From positions 1,677,800,667 through 1,677,864,666 of the forward strand of contig CM062818.1 of the NCBI GenBank assembly GCA_031772625.1: a stretch of DNA of 64,000 bases, in the 5' to 3' direction. Below the pieces are notes generated by a model. It worked only from the letters and a program-made list of their open reading frames with translations. It made no database searches and was not told the DNA's origin. Source of the stretch: Pinus tabuliformis (lineage: Eukaryota > Streptophyta > Pinopsida > Pinales > Pinaceae). The position numbers and the translations under genes were made by a program. Within the stretch, counting starts at the first letter, position 1; each line of letters starts with the position of its first letter. This document shows positions 55,541-64,000 of this stretch, piece by piece.

Positions 55541-56643
55541 TGTGGTGAAGTAAAATTATAAGTGCAGACACGAATGAATTCCTCTAGCCTGATAATGGAT
55601 CTAGCCACAACAGATACATTCTATGGAAGATTTCCTTAGGTTAGAATCAATCAAGAGGGCCTACCTCTTGGTCACTTATCTTGATTGATGGTGTCCTCAC
55701 TTGCTCGCTCCATCGATCTCTCACTTCCTTCTTCAAGCTCCTGAAACAAGTAAACAACAACAACGCACAAACATAATAATAGACAAATTTCAATTCAACC
55801 TACTTAATGAGTGAAGAAGCATTAATACATGGATATGTAATATTGCAAAACATGTATGAAATCAATCGATAGTTGCATATATTAATATCAAAGAGAGATT
55901 ACAACCATTCGTCTTGACGCTGCAGTCTTCCTTTGACAAGACTAGATTCCCACACACTTTTGCTAGCATTCCATGATAGCTTCAAACAACAATAGTTTAA
56001 AGGCTCTTCCATTTGGGTTTCACTCCAAACAAAAACACACTTCTCCCTCACACAACTAGATGGCTACAACTAGTAATAGTTTTCTTATCTAATAAAAAAT
56101 AGTATACTCACACTTAGCCAAAAACTGTCACTAACTTGTGCTTGGGAAGAAGGGAGGTTTATATAGGAAATATGGATGGGAGATGGATCCTCTTCTCATG
56201 GGAGAAGGACTTATCCCTTGAGGTAGTTCCATCATTATAGGGGAAAGGAGCCCAAACTATCATCCTCGACCCCATCTAGCCAAACCATTTACCAGACTTC
56301 CATTACAAAGCTTTTAGAGCTGGAAGATTCAACTCTAATTTAAAAATATTTCCATAACAGGACCGACGTGAATGGAACATAGCTCAGTCGCATCAGTCGA
56401 TGCGGGGAATAGTGCTAATCTCTGCACATTGGCATGGGGGAGACAAAGGCCATTTGCGCTGGTATTGTAAACTGGGAAAACAGAAGTTTCAGGGAAAATG
56501 GTGCAAAAGGGAAATGATATTCTAATGAAGAGGGACATAATGGGAGTTTCTTCATGAAGGTAAAGCATGCGCGGTTCACTGTAGAGGTCCTCTAGGATCA
56601 AGGAACAGGGAGTATGGGGACAGTGAAAAAATGTTGTCTAACA
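55541..56643 (-). repeat. 5' LTR of element E (C4, 1103 bp)
   Basis: Only copy of this LTR with primer-site sequence on its left, so it is the 5' LTR on the minus strand. TATA complement TTATATAGG at about 56158. Right flank ATGTC. Confidence 0.85.
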
Positions 56644-57425
56644 ATGTCCAACTAGGTTTTCGAAGGAGAAAGACATGTTTTAACAAGTGTTAACTAGATA
56701 TCCTAGGTAGGCACTACGACGATATCATTTCCTAGCATCAACGTTGTCTAGACAGGTCATAGAAGGAACAAAAATGACATAACTTAATTTATTGATTGAT
56801 AGAGAAGTGAGAGGAATGAGAAAGGGAGGTGCATCGTTTTTCAAACCCCATATTAGGGCCAAGAACTAGACAACCCATCTGACACCATGCCATGCATATA
56901 CCAGTAAGAAAGCAAAACAAAAGACATAACACAACACAAATGATTACCTAGGTCTCAAAGAGTAAAGTTTCATGTAGCGAATTAGACCCAACCACCCTCT
57001 TTGAAACACCATTCTCTCTTTTTTCCTTTTTTCTTTCGTCCTTGATGTTGTACTTAATGCTATTATTCTTCTTGTCTTTTGATAATGAACTGATGGGGGA
57101 ATTCTATATTCCTCTCCCACATATCGCCTCTTCCTTTCCGCTCTTCTTTATTAGTCAATTTTCCTTGGAGATTAACATCCTTATAAAATATATGGGTATG
57201 GAAATGGAGGACTACAATTCAAGGTTGGGTCTACGAATGAGTATTAACCTTTAAATTAGTCTAATAAGAGAGGACCTTGATTCTCACAGGGATCATGGAA
57301 ATGGTCCTCTTGCGCAACTAGATCTACTTCCATTAGTTCCAATACCATTGGAAATATTGTTGTAATTTATGTCAAAGACAGGGGGAGACTATAAATGTCC
57401 CAGATAAATATTGAAAAGTGAATAT
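56644..57425. other. Unassigned sequence right of element E
   Basis: Should be continuation of array unit 3, but I see no clear match to units 1 and 2, where the corresponding part is deleted. One 70-aa plus frame (57042-57254) is not recognised. A purine run ACAGGGGGAGAC at about 57378 looks like a polypurine tract but has no LTR next to it. Confidence 0.4.
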
Positions 57426-57845
57426 TGTTGGAAATATTGTTTGGGTGCCAAGTTTTTTTTATGCCCACTTTGAGTAGCTTATCATTGAAGGAATTTTTAC
57501 TTTAAATACCTAGCTTAAATGGGAGCATAAGATATATGGTTGAAAAACTTGTTAATGAGACCTTTCCAATGATATATGGAACTCCCTCTAACTCCATAGG
57601 AATGAGGAGATATGAAATATTTTGTCAAGTTGACCCATCTAGTTTTACAAGTTGGCCCCATAAGTGAATGTAGAAACACTATAATTAAATGATATATGAG
57701 TGAATTTGAATGTCATCCAAGAAAGAAGAGATCTAAGGTGTGCAAGAGAAGTTGGGGAATACTCTTTGGGTTTTAAAGGTGGAGCAAAATGTTATTTGTG
57801 GAGTGAACGGGTCACCTTGGCATTTTTTATATTACTTTTATTCTT

Positions 57846-58570
57846 AAATGTTTTAGATCATTAACATTTGGAGGAGATAGAGGCGAGATATTCATGTACA
57901 TGGGTAAAATATTTAGAGATTATTTTGCTATAATTTTGGAGATATTCTCTAAGTTAGGGCCCCAAAATGCTCTTGAAATCTGCTTCGAACAAGTTAGTTT
58001 GGAATTTTCTCTATAAATTCTCTTCTAGGATGTTTTAGACCATGAAATTTTGAAGAGATAGAGGCGAGATAATTGTGTACATGTGGTAACAATTTCATAT
58101 GTCAATTCACTATAATGTCATATTTATGCCCTATGTAAGTTAGGTTTTTGAATGTTCCTAGAATATGCTTCAAACAAGTCAATTTGGCATTTTCTAATTT
58201 ATTTTCCAAGATGTTTCAAATAGTGAACTCTTGAGGAGATATAGGTGAGGTATCTAGGTACACATGGTAAAAACTTTAGACTTTGGTTTTCCATAAATTC
58301 AAATATATGCCTTTTGGAATTTAGGGTTTATAAAAAGTCTTGAAATTATCTTCAAACGCATGAGTTTAGCATCTATACTATAACTTATCTTTTGAGATGT
58401 TTTAGACCATAAAATCTTGAGGAGACAAAACTAGATCTCTACAAACCTGTGGTAAAAATTTCATACTTTAGTTTGCTATACTTTCAAAGATATCTCTTGT
58501 GGAAGTTAGGGTTTTTGAATGATCCTTAAATCAATTTCAAATAGGTTAACTTAGAATTTTTCATTATGGG
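57846..58570. repeat. Four degenerate ~183-bp tandem repeats
   Basis: Units begin near 57846, 58023, 58204 and 58391. Each carries GATGTTTTAGACCAT, a GAGGAGATAGAGGCGAG stretch, ACATGTGGTAAAAATTTCATA and TTCAAA(C/T)A(A/G)GTTA in the same order, diverged by roughly a quarter. A possible fifth partial unit lies at about 59185-59290, beyond the hairpin. Confidence 0.75.
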
Positions 58571-58572
58571 AA

Positions 58573-59166
58573 TTTTGAGGTTTAAAATGGACCTCCTAAG
58601 GAAATTATAAAATAATAGTGGAAATAATAAAATAAGATTAGATTACATCATCAAATTTTAGAGGGAAAAAGAAAAAACTACTTTTTCAATTCGTGTTTTC
58701 AACTTATCTACCTATGGGTTTACTCAAATTTCGAGTGGGAACACTGGTTGGATGAAAAATTTGATTCCTCATCCAAGGAGCACCCATGTTGCATACTTTC
58801 AATGGACCCTGCTACATGAAAAGTGAAAAATACATGAAAAAATTGATTGCAATCACGTTTTTTCATGTATTTTTCATAAAATTTCGTGTAGTAGGGTCCA
58901 TCAAAAGTATGCAACATGAGTACTACTTCGATGAGGAATTAAATTTGGCATCCAACGAGTACTCCCGCTCAAAATTTTAGTAAAACCTTAGGGAGATAAG
59001 TTAAAAATACAAGTTGAAAAAGTAGTTTTATTATTTTTACTTTTCTAACCTAAAAATGATGAATCACCCCCCATGGTTGACATCATCATCTTGAATCCTA
59101 TTGGTTCTTATAAATTTTATTTTGGTTGTACATTTTTCTTAGGAGGCCCATTTTATACCTCAAAAG
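58573..59166. mobile_element. ~594-bp hairpin (foldback) element
   Basis: Outer arms TTTTGAGGTTTAAAATGGAC and, inverted, the same with two changes at the right end. Inner arms about 190 bp each (58676-58855 against 58856-59035) at roughly 80 % identity, meeting at GAAAAATACATGAAAAAA and its complement. No open frame. Target-site duplication not clear. Confidence 0.75.
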
Positions 59167-59384
59167 TTCTCTAATGGATGTAACTTCTTTTTTGGGATTT
59201 TCATATTGTGAAATTATTAGATATCCGAGGAAACATACGTAAGTGCCTCAAGTAAAAAATTTAGTTTATATTTTCAAAATTGGATATGTGGCATGCTTTA
59301 TAAGTTCATTCTTGGGAAGATTCCAAAAACAACAAGTTCTGGGAGAAGAAAACATGGTGAAATTAGAAATAATAAGCAGACTTG

Positions 59385-59490
59385 TTGAAGGTAAAAAACA
59401 ATGAGTAAAATTGGTGAAGGCAGAAGCAACAAGTTGACTTGGTGAAGGCAGAAGCAACAAACATAAATGGTGAAGGAAGAAGTAGCAAAC
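59385..59490. repeat. Short tandem repeat TTGGTGAAGGCAGAAGCAAC
   Basis: Three to four units of about 30-38 bp in the downstream part of the Copia LTR. Confidence 0.7.
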
Positions 59491-59818
59491 AAACTTAGTG
59501 AATTAGGTTGGTGCGTTTGAGTATTTTCAATAGTGGGGATTGATGTCTCTAGTAGGTTGGTATCTAGCCTAAGAGAATTATAAAAAGAAGTTTTGTGGTT
59601 TTCTCCCAAAAGAGTTTCCACATAAGTCTGGTGTTCCATGTTTCGTAGCTAATATATCTCATATGTGATTGTTTTATTATGGTTCATGAATGTTTTAACA
59701 AGTCAAAGTTGTATTATATTGATTCACCTCAACCCTCTCGGTATAAGTGTGTGCTTAATAATTGAAATTAGAGAAGGCTTCTTTTCTAACCGCTAGAAGG
59801 TATATTTTAGGAGCACAC

Positions 59819-60836
59819 ATGGCTACTTAAGAAGGTTTCTATAGAAATAGAGCCCCATTGTCTGATGGAACAAAGTATTCATTCTAGAGTATATAGATGT
59901 AAACTTATTTAATGGATCTTGAGTTTGATATTTGGAAATTAGTCATGATTAGGTATATAGCCCTAAAAACTCCTCCAACATGTATGGTTGGGAAAAGGGC
60001 TAGTGAATATAATGAGAAATTAAAGAATTATATCTTGTATGGTCTATCATAATCATGATTTGTCAAGGTGATGCATTATGAATCGACAAAGAAATTAGAG
60101 AAAAAAGTCAAAGCATATATGAAGGCAATGACAAGGTGAAGGAGGAAAAACTCCAAACTCATAAAAGACAATTTGAGAATTTGAAAATGGAAAGAGAAAG
60201 AAAATGTTGTAGCCCATTTTCTCCATGTGGATGAAATTGTTAATGTCATAAGAGGAATTGGTGAGAAGGATGAAGAATCAATGATTATAAGGTCACTTCC
60301 TTTAATATTTTATGCCAAGGTATCTGCCATTGAAGAGATGAACGATATAGAGAAACTAACGATGGATGATCTCCATGGGATTTTCTCTACATATGAAATG
60401 AGGACAGAAAATGAAAAACCAACATATAGGAAATAAACTTTCAAATAATAAATGAAGACAAAAGCACACAAATATTGTGATTTTTCTAGCCATGAATCAT
60501 ATATAAAAAAAAAACACAATTTGTGAGAAAAATAAAAAGAGGATCTGACAAATACAAAGGTAAGCTACCCTTTAAATGTTTTAATTGTGGTAGAATAATA
60601 CATTTTGTTGCTAAATTCCCATATGTATAAAGGGAAGACAATTATAATGAAGAAGAACATAACAATAAAAACAAACCTTATAGATAGAAAGCAAAAAATA
60701 TGCCAAAAAGAAGAGTTTTTACTCTAGAGAGGACAATAGGTCCTCTAAAGAGAGTGATGGATTTGTTTCTAATATACAAAGGATAATTCCTCTTCATAAT
60801 CATGGATACCAAGTATATCAATAAATAAAATGAAGA
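59819..60836 (+). pseudogene. gag: Copia gag, first part
   Basis: ATG 59819 with a TAA at codon 4. The decayed capsid domain follows (MDLEFDIWKLVM; KRASEYNEKLKNYI) and continues in a cleaner stretch 60227-60436 (HVDEIVNVIRGIGEK, SAIEEMNDIEKLTMDDLHG). First zinc knuckle near 60570-60620: CFNCGRIIHFVAKF, again with Phe in place of the fourth Cys. Stops throughout. Interrupted at 60836 by the LINE and resuming at 63248. Confidence 0.8.
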
Positions 60837-61627
60837 GGTATTTTCTTTTGGTTAAAAAGTTGATTATTATGAAAACTTGCTAACTTAGGGGAACGACCAT
60901 GTTGATAGCTCGAATAACGTCCGTAGTTTCTCCCTACATTGCTCTAAAACCCCAAGCCTTCTCTAGTACAGGCAAGCTTCCGCGGGTTTATGCGAAGCTT
61001 GGATGACCCAGAAAGGATACAGTGGGCTTCAATCTCAGACGTTTGGAATTCAGTTCGACGAAATTGACATGTTCACCATTGACAGCGTCTGCAATCACAT
61101 CGGCTTCAGATCTTGTGAAGGAGAGAATTGATACAAAATCAGACCTGCCAGATCTGTTGAATACGGTGATGCATCAGGCGGAGAAGACCTCTGTCAATGG
61201 CACCGAGATCACGCTCTATGAAATCGCTGTCTCTAGCGAACGCGGAGCCCTTAGGACGGAAAATAGCCGATCCTGCCACAATTATGAAGGAATAATCCTG
61301 TTTTTTTCATATCAAAGCACACATCTATATTATATTGTTGCGTTTCTTGACACCCATAGGCTCAAACATCTGCCATTGAGCCCCGATCGGGCAATATACC
61401 CACAGATCCGTGGCAATGAGCATAGATCGAGCCTCGGTCTTGTAGATCCAGACCTACAATTGGAAGAACGACCCTATATATGGTCAGATTCGGAAGTACG
61501 CTCACAGCCAGAGCACATGGAATTGATCCCTAAGGCAGATCGACAGCAGAAGGGATACATGCGTGATACCAGGTTAGGTGGATCAGGTTCACAGCCAGAA
61601 CACAGGGAACAGGTAACATCACCTTGT

Positions 61628-61855
61628 TTTCAGATTTTTATAAAACCCCCTATGGGGAAAACCAGTCTAGTGTGGGTACATGTAGAAAGCACCATTATGC
61701 GGTTGAAATAGCAAATATGGGCACTGATGGGATACCCTGTTCAGATCCAACATTTGGTCAGGGGTAGGTGGTCCCTTCAGGACAAAAGAACCCTGAGAAA
61801 CTATGATATTACCCCAAAAACAACCATTGATTTAAACCTTAGGCTGAGAGAAGGT
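61628..61855 (+). other. Ubiquitin-like domain, 76 codons, inside LINE ORF1
   Basis: Aligns to ubiquitin from residue 1 to 76 without a gap; I count 30 identities by eye. Matches include QIF at 2-4, K6, GKT at 10-12, K27, G35, P37, D52, RTL at 54-56, Y59, I61 and LRLR at 71-74. The end is REG instead of RGG, and residue 48 is Trp and 63 is Pro, so canonical K48 and K63 are absent. A TAG sits at position 28. Confidence 0.85.
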
Positions 61856-62601
61856 GCTCTGCCCCAGGGTCCAAACTCCTTAGGAGGAGACAAGGGGAAA
61901 AAGACAACAGCTCAACATCAGCCAAAGGGAGGCTCCTCCTACAAAAACATCTTACAGGGTAACGGAGATCCAGGGCCCCCTCCAGATCAAGGTGCATATA
62001 CACCTAGGCCATACATAGTAGATTAGCTAGGGAAAACCTCAGGCCTAAACTTTTATTCTACAAGACTTGAAGATTTCGTCAAGTCATATGAAACACAGGC
62101 CCTAATCTGCCGATTTAACAGTTTTTGGCCAAAGCCAATGGATCTATTTCACTAGATCTTCACCAATTGGACCATGGAATGTGATATACATCTATGCTCC
62201 AAGGGGTTTTTCATTGTAAAATTTGCATCCACGGAAGTCAGAGATACAATCATCAGTGCAGGGCCTTGGTTTTGGGGAACTTCGGGTCTTTTTATGACCC
62301 CATGGTTTCCAGATTTTGATCCAAACAAAATGACTGTCTCCAAAATGCTGGTCTGGGTCCGCCTATATAACCTTCCTCTTCACTTTTGGAGTGAACGAGT
62401 TTTAGAAGGAATTGGGAATAGTATAGGGAAATACATCAAAACAGATCTGGAAAGGACTAATGAGAGGATCTACACTTTTTCATGCATTTGTGTGGAAGTA
62501 GATCTAAGTAAAGGACTGCGGGAAAGCATAAGGTTGGTATACAAGCAACAAAACTGGCTACAAGGACTAGACTACGAAACACTGCTTTCAGAAGCAGGAA
62601 C

Positions 62602-62637
62602 TGTAGGCTGACAGGACACTTGCAAAGCACATGCCCA
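62602..62637 (+). other. CCHC zinc knuckle of LINE ORF1 (shifted frame)
   Basis: NCRLTGHLQSTC gives CX4HX4C; the Cys three residues upstream is Ser (AGC), a single-base change from TGC. Confidence 0.7.
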
Positions 62638-63247
62638 GAAGCCAAAAAAACAAACAATAAAAAGAAGAAGAAAGGGAAGCAGAGGAAAGGGTGGCAATTT
62701 CCCCCTCCTGATTCAGAGGAGGAAGTTACCCCCACGGAGAATACTGAGCATACCCAAGGAAAGGAGACTCAAAAGTAAAATATATCAGCCAACAAGGTTT
62801 CACAACTCCATTCAAATCAGGTAGATAAGACAAGCAAGGATCTGAGTATGGGAGGGATCAAACAACATCACCCCTCAGACACTGCAGACTCAGACAAGGA
62901 TACAGCTCCACAGGAAGCAGAAACACAGTTATTCCTAGCTTCAATCGAGGCCACCCAAGGTGAGTGGTGCAAGGTCGAAAAGAAGAAGGGGAGAAAAACA
63001 TGAGGTGTGAGTCCTCTACTCACCCCCCGGGAACTAGTTTTTCTATCCCTTCCTCCTCTCTTTTTTCTTTTCTCTCATTCTTTCTAAATGCAGGGTAGCC
63101 TCGCTACGCTGCATTGTGTGCGAAAGCACAAGAGCCCAATGGGCAACTTCTGGAAATGCTTCAATGCATATGCTTTGTGTAACTTTTCATTTTTTAAATA
63201 AAAGGTTACCGCTTTTTTCCTGTGGAAAAAAATAAATAAAATGAAGA

Positions 63248-64000
63248 CAAGCAACAATAATAATCATACTTAGAAGAAGAAGACTTTGACGGGGAAGTGA
63301 ATCTTGAAGTAGAAATAGTTAGTGCCTTAGAAGGAAAATATAGGGTCAAGGGAAAGAATAAAATGTAGGAGGAGAAATTGCAAAAACATGAAAAGAAGGA
63401 TCATGATCTTTTATGAAATTAAAAAAATAATTATCATCTTGAAGACTCAACTAGAAGAGGCAAAAAGGATAGAAGAAGTGATGAGAAGCCAATTGAAAGA
63501 AAAGGAAGAAAACGTGAGAAGCTAGTAGATGAACTCATTTCCATAAGAAAAGGACCAGAGAAAATGAATGATTAGTTGAATAGAATCTTGAATTTTGGAA
63601 AGAGTGCTTAAATGTTATATAATTTTCTTAGTTTCCAAAGGTCACCATTCATCAAGATAGGTTTTTTATATGACGAAAAACAAAATACCCTTGAGGGAGA
63701 TACAAGCATTAAGGTCACAACATCATTAGAAAATGAAAATGAAGGAAAGTTGGAAATCTATTGTAATATTCTCATAGAATCCACGAAAAATAAAAACGAA
63801 AATAGGGAAGGAAATGAGGAATAGAAAAGTCCTAATTATTCTCACAAGAACAAAAAGAATGAGTTCAAAAGAGTTGTTTCACCAAGAAGGCCTTTCACAA
63901 CATAGTTACCAAAATATCTTCCCAGGCTATTGTTTTTCTTGTAATAGTTTTGTTCATAATACAATATATTTTAGTACTTATGCAAGAAGTGATCATGTGA
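63248..64000 (+). pseudogene. gag: Copia gag, second part, cut by window edge
   Basis: Continues the frame series broken at 60836: acidic segment (FDGEVNLEVEIVSALEGKY), Lys/Glu coiled coil with stops, then the family motif QRSPFIKIGFLYDEKQNT (about 63630-63690) and the second zinc knuckle starting CFSCNSFVHN near 63930, also degraded. Pol would follow to the right of the window. Confidence 0.75.

Larger units (their letters stand above)
35762..56643 (-). mobile_element. Gypsy-type element E, complete span with nested insertions
   Basis: 3' LTR at 35762-36866 and 5' LTR at 55541-56643, flanked by GTGTC (35757-35761) and ATGTC (56644-56648), one mismatch. Removing the solo LTR F and the nested Copia leaves about 7.9 kb. 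The LTRs differ by about 8.6 % over ~370 bp counted by eye. A decayed tRNA-Arg-type primer site lies beside the 5' LTR. The interior shows zinc-knuckle and protease-like coding (52080-53696) but no reverse transcriptase or integrase that I can recognise, so it is likely non-autonomous. The same 3' LTR sits at the same site in units 1 and 2, so the insertion is older than the array expansion. Confidence 0.8.
57426..59760 (+). repeat. 5' LTR of plus-strand Copia, with nested hairpin
   Basis: Starts TGTTGGAAATATTG. The 3' end is placed at about 59760 (GCTTAATA) just before AATTGAAATTAGAGAAGGC, a decayed AATTGGTATCAGAGC primer site. The end is approximate because the terminal CA has been lost. 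Confidence 0.55.
61003..63003 (+). pseudogene. LINE ORF1 with ubiquitin-like domain, DUF4283 and CCHC knuckle
   Basis: Probable start ATG 61003; a frameshift near 61105 leads into the main frame (open from about 61022). That frame runs to 62611 with three TAG stops (61709, 62024, 62153). Layout: unknown N-terminal region to about 61620, ubiquitin-like domain 61628-61855, Gly/Pro/Lys-rich linker (GDKGKKTTAQHQPKGGSSYK), DUF4283 (about 62060-62440: FNSFWPKP, NWTMECDIHLCSKGFFIVKF, SKMLVWVRLYNLPLHFW, GIGNSIGKYI). A frame change near 62580 precedes a knuckle (NCRLTGHLQSTC, first Cys replaced by Ser), a basic tail and a stop at 63001-63003. ORF1 proteins of this kind bind RNA. Confidence 0.8.
60837..63230 (+). 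mobile_element. Non-autonomous L1-type LINE carrying only ORF1
   Basis: Flanked by a perfect 17-bp duplication AATAAATAAAATGAAGA (60820-60836 and 63231-63247). Ends AAATAAAAGGTTACCG .. CTGTGG plus a short A run, the 3' form of plant L1 LINEs. It holds one decayed ORF1 (61003-63003) followed directly by the 3' UTR; no endonuclease or reverse transcriptase is present. Such a copy would need ORF2 in trans. An internal deletion of ORF2 is the simplest origin, a retrocopy of an ORF1-like gene the alternative. Confidence 0.85.
57426..64000 (+). mobile_element. Ty1/Copia retrotransposon, plus strand, 5' part
   Basis: Old LTR (57426 to about 59760), degraded tRNA-Met-type primer site (about 59758-59775), gag from ATG 59819 running beyond the window except for a nested LINE. 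Same gag architecture as the minus-strand Copia. LTR length without the hairpin is about 1.7 kb, matching that family. The 3' LTR and pol are outside the window, so the age cannot be estimated. Confidence 0.75.

Noticed and set aside
57376..57392. Polypurine tract suggesting a 3' LTR start near 57390
   Set aside because: No TG-starting repeat with a partner follows directly, and the Copia LTR is better placed at 57426 by its TGTTGGAAATA start and downstream gag.

Overview
The window is plant nuclear heterochromatin made almost wholly of nested, mostly decayed transposable elements. I found no host gene, rRNA or tRNA. The element types (chromodomain Ty3/Gypsy, Sirevirus-like Ty1/Copia, Tat-like Gypsy with tRNA-Arg-type primer sites, L1-type LINE ORF1 with DUF4283), the AT-rich sequence and the nesting depth point to a seed plant with a large genome, possibly a gymnosperm. 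The species cannot be fixed from sequence alone.

Layout. (1) 1-1911: 5' end of a minus-strand Tat-like element (family D) entering from the left. (2) 1912-35761: a tandem array of a non-autonomous LTR element (family A). Three plus-strand A LTRs (2841, 21174, 31956) alternate with about 8.4 kb internal units. Each unit carries a decayed coiled-coil gag-like gene split by a related LTR in the opposite orientation (family B). Unit 1 took three later insertions that are absent from the sister units: a 2.96 kb LTR-like element (3834-6790), a solo D LTR (11647-12711) and a nearly intact chromodomain Gypsy (13065-18921). (3) 35762-56643: a minus-strand Gypsy-type element E with 1.1 kb LTRs, sitting in the third unit. 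It holds a solo LTR F (37091-37646) and a 12.4 kb minus-strand Copia (38605-51000). One LTR of that Copia holds a rearranged derivative of the chromodomain Gypsy (47005-50408). (4) 56644-57425: unassigned. (5) 57426-64000: a plus-strand Copia cut by the right edge. Its LTR carries a ~183 bp tandem repeat and a hairpin element, and its gag is interrupted by a LINE (60837-63230).

Target-site duplications and by-eye LTR divergence agree with the nesting order: E about 8.6 %, nested Copia about 4.5 %, Gypsy derivative 3.0 %, intact Gypsy 1.2 %. Empty sites in the sister units confirm the three unit-1 insertions.

Most striking are: the LINE ORF1 that aligns without gaps to all 76 ubiquitin positions, upstream of a DUF4283 domain; the LTR-internal-LTR array with an antiparallel LTR in each unit; and the short Gypsy derivative that keeps gag and chromodomain, lost RT and the integrase core, carries three 123-bp in-frame repeats and has pol fragments in a new order.
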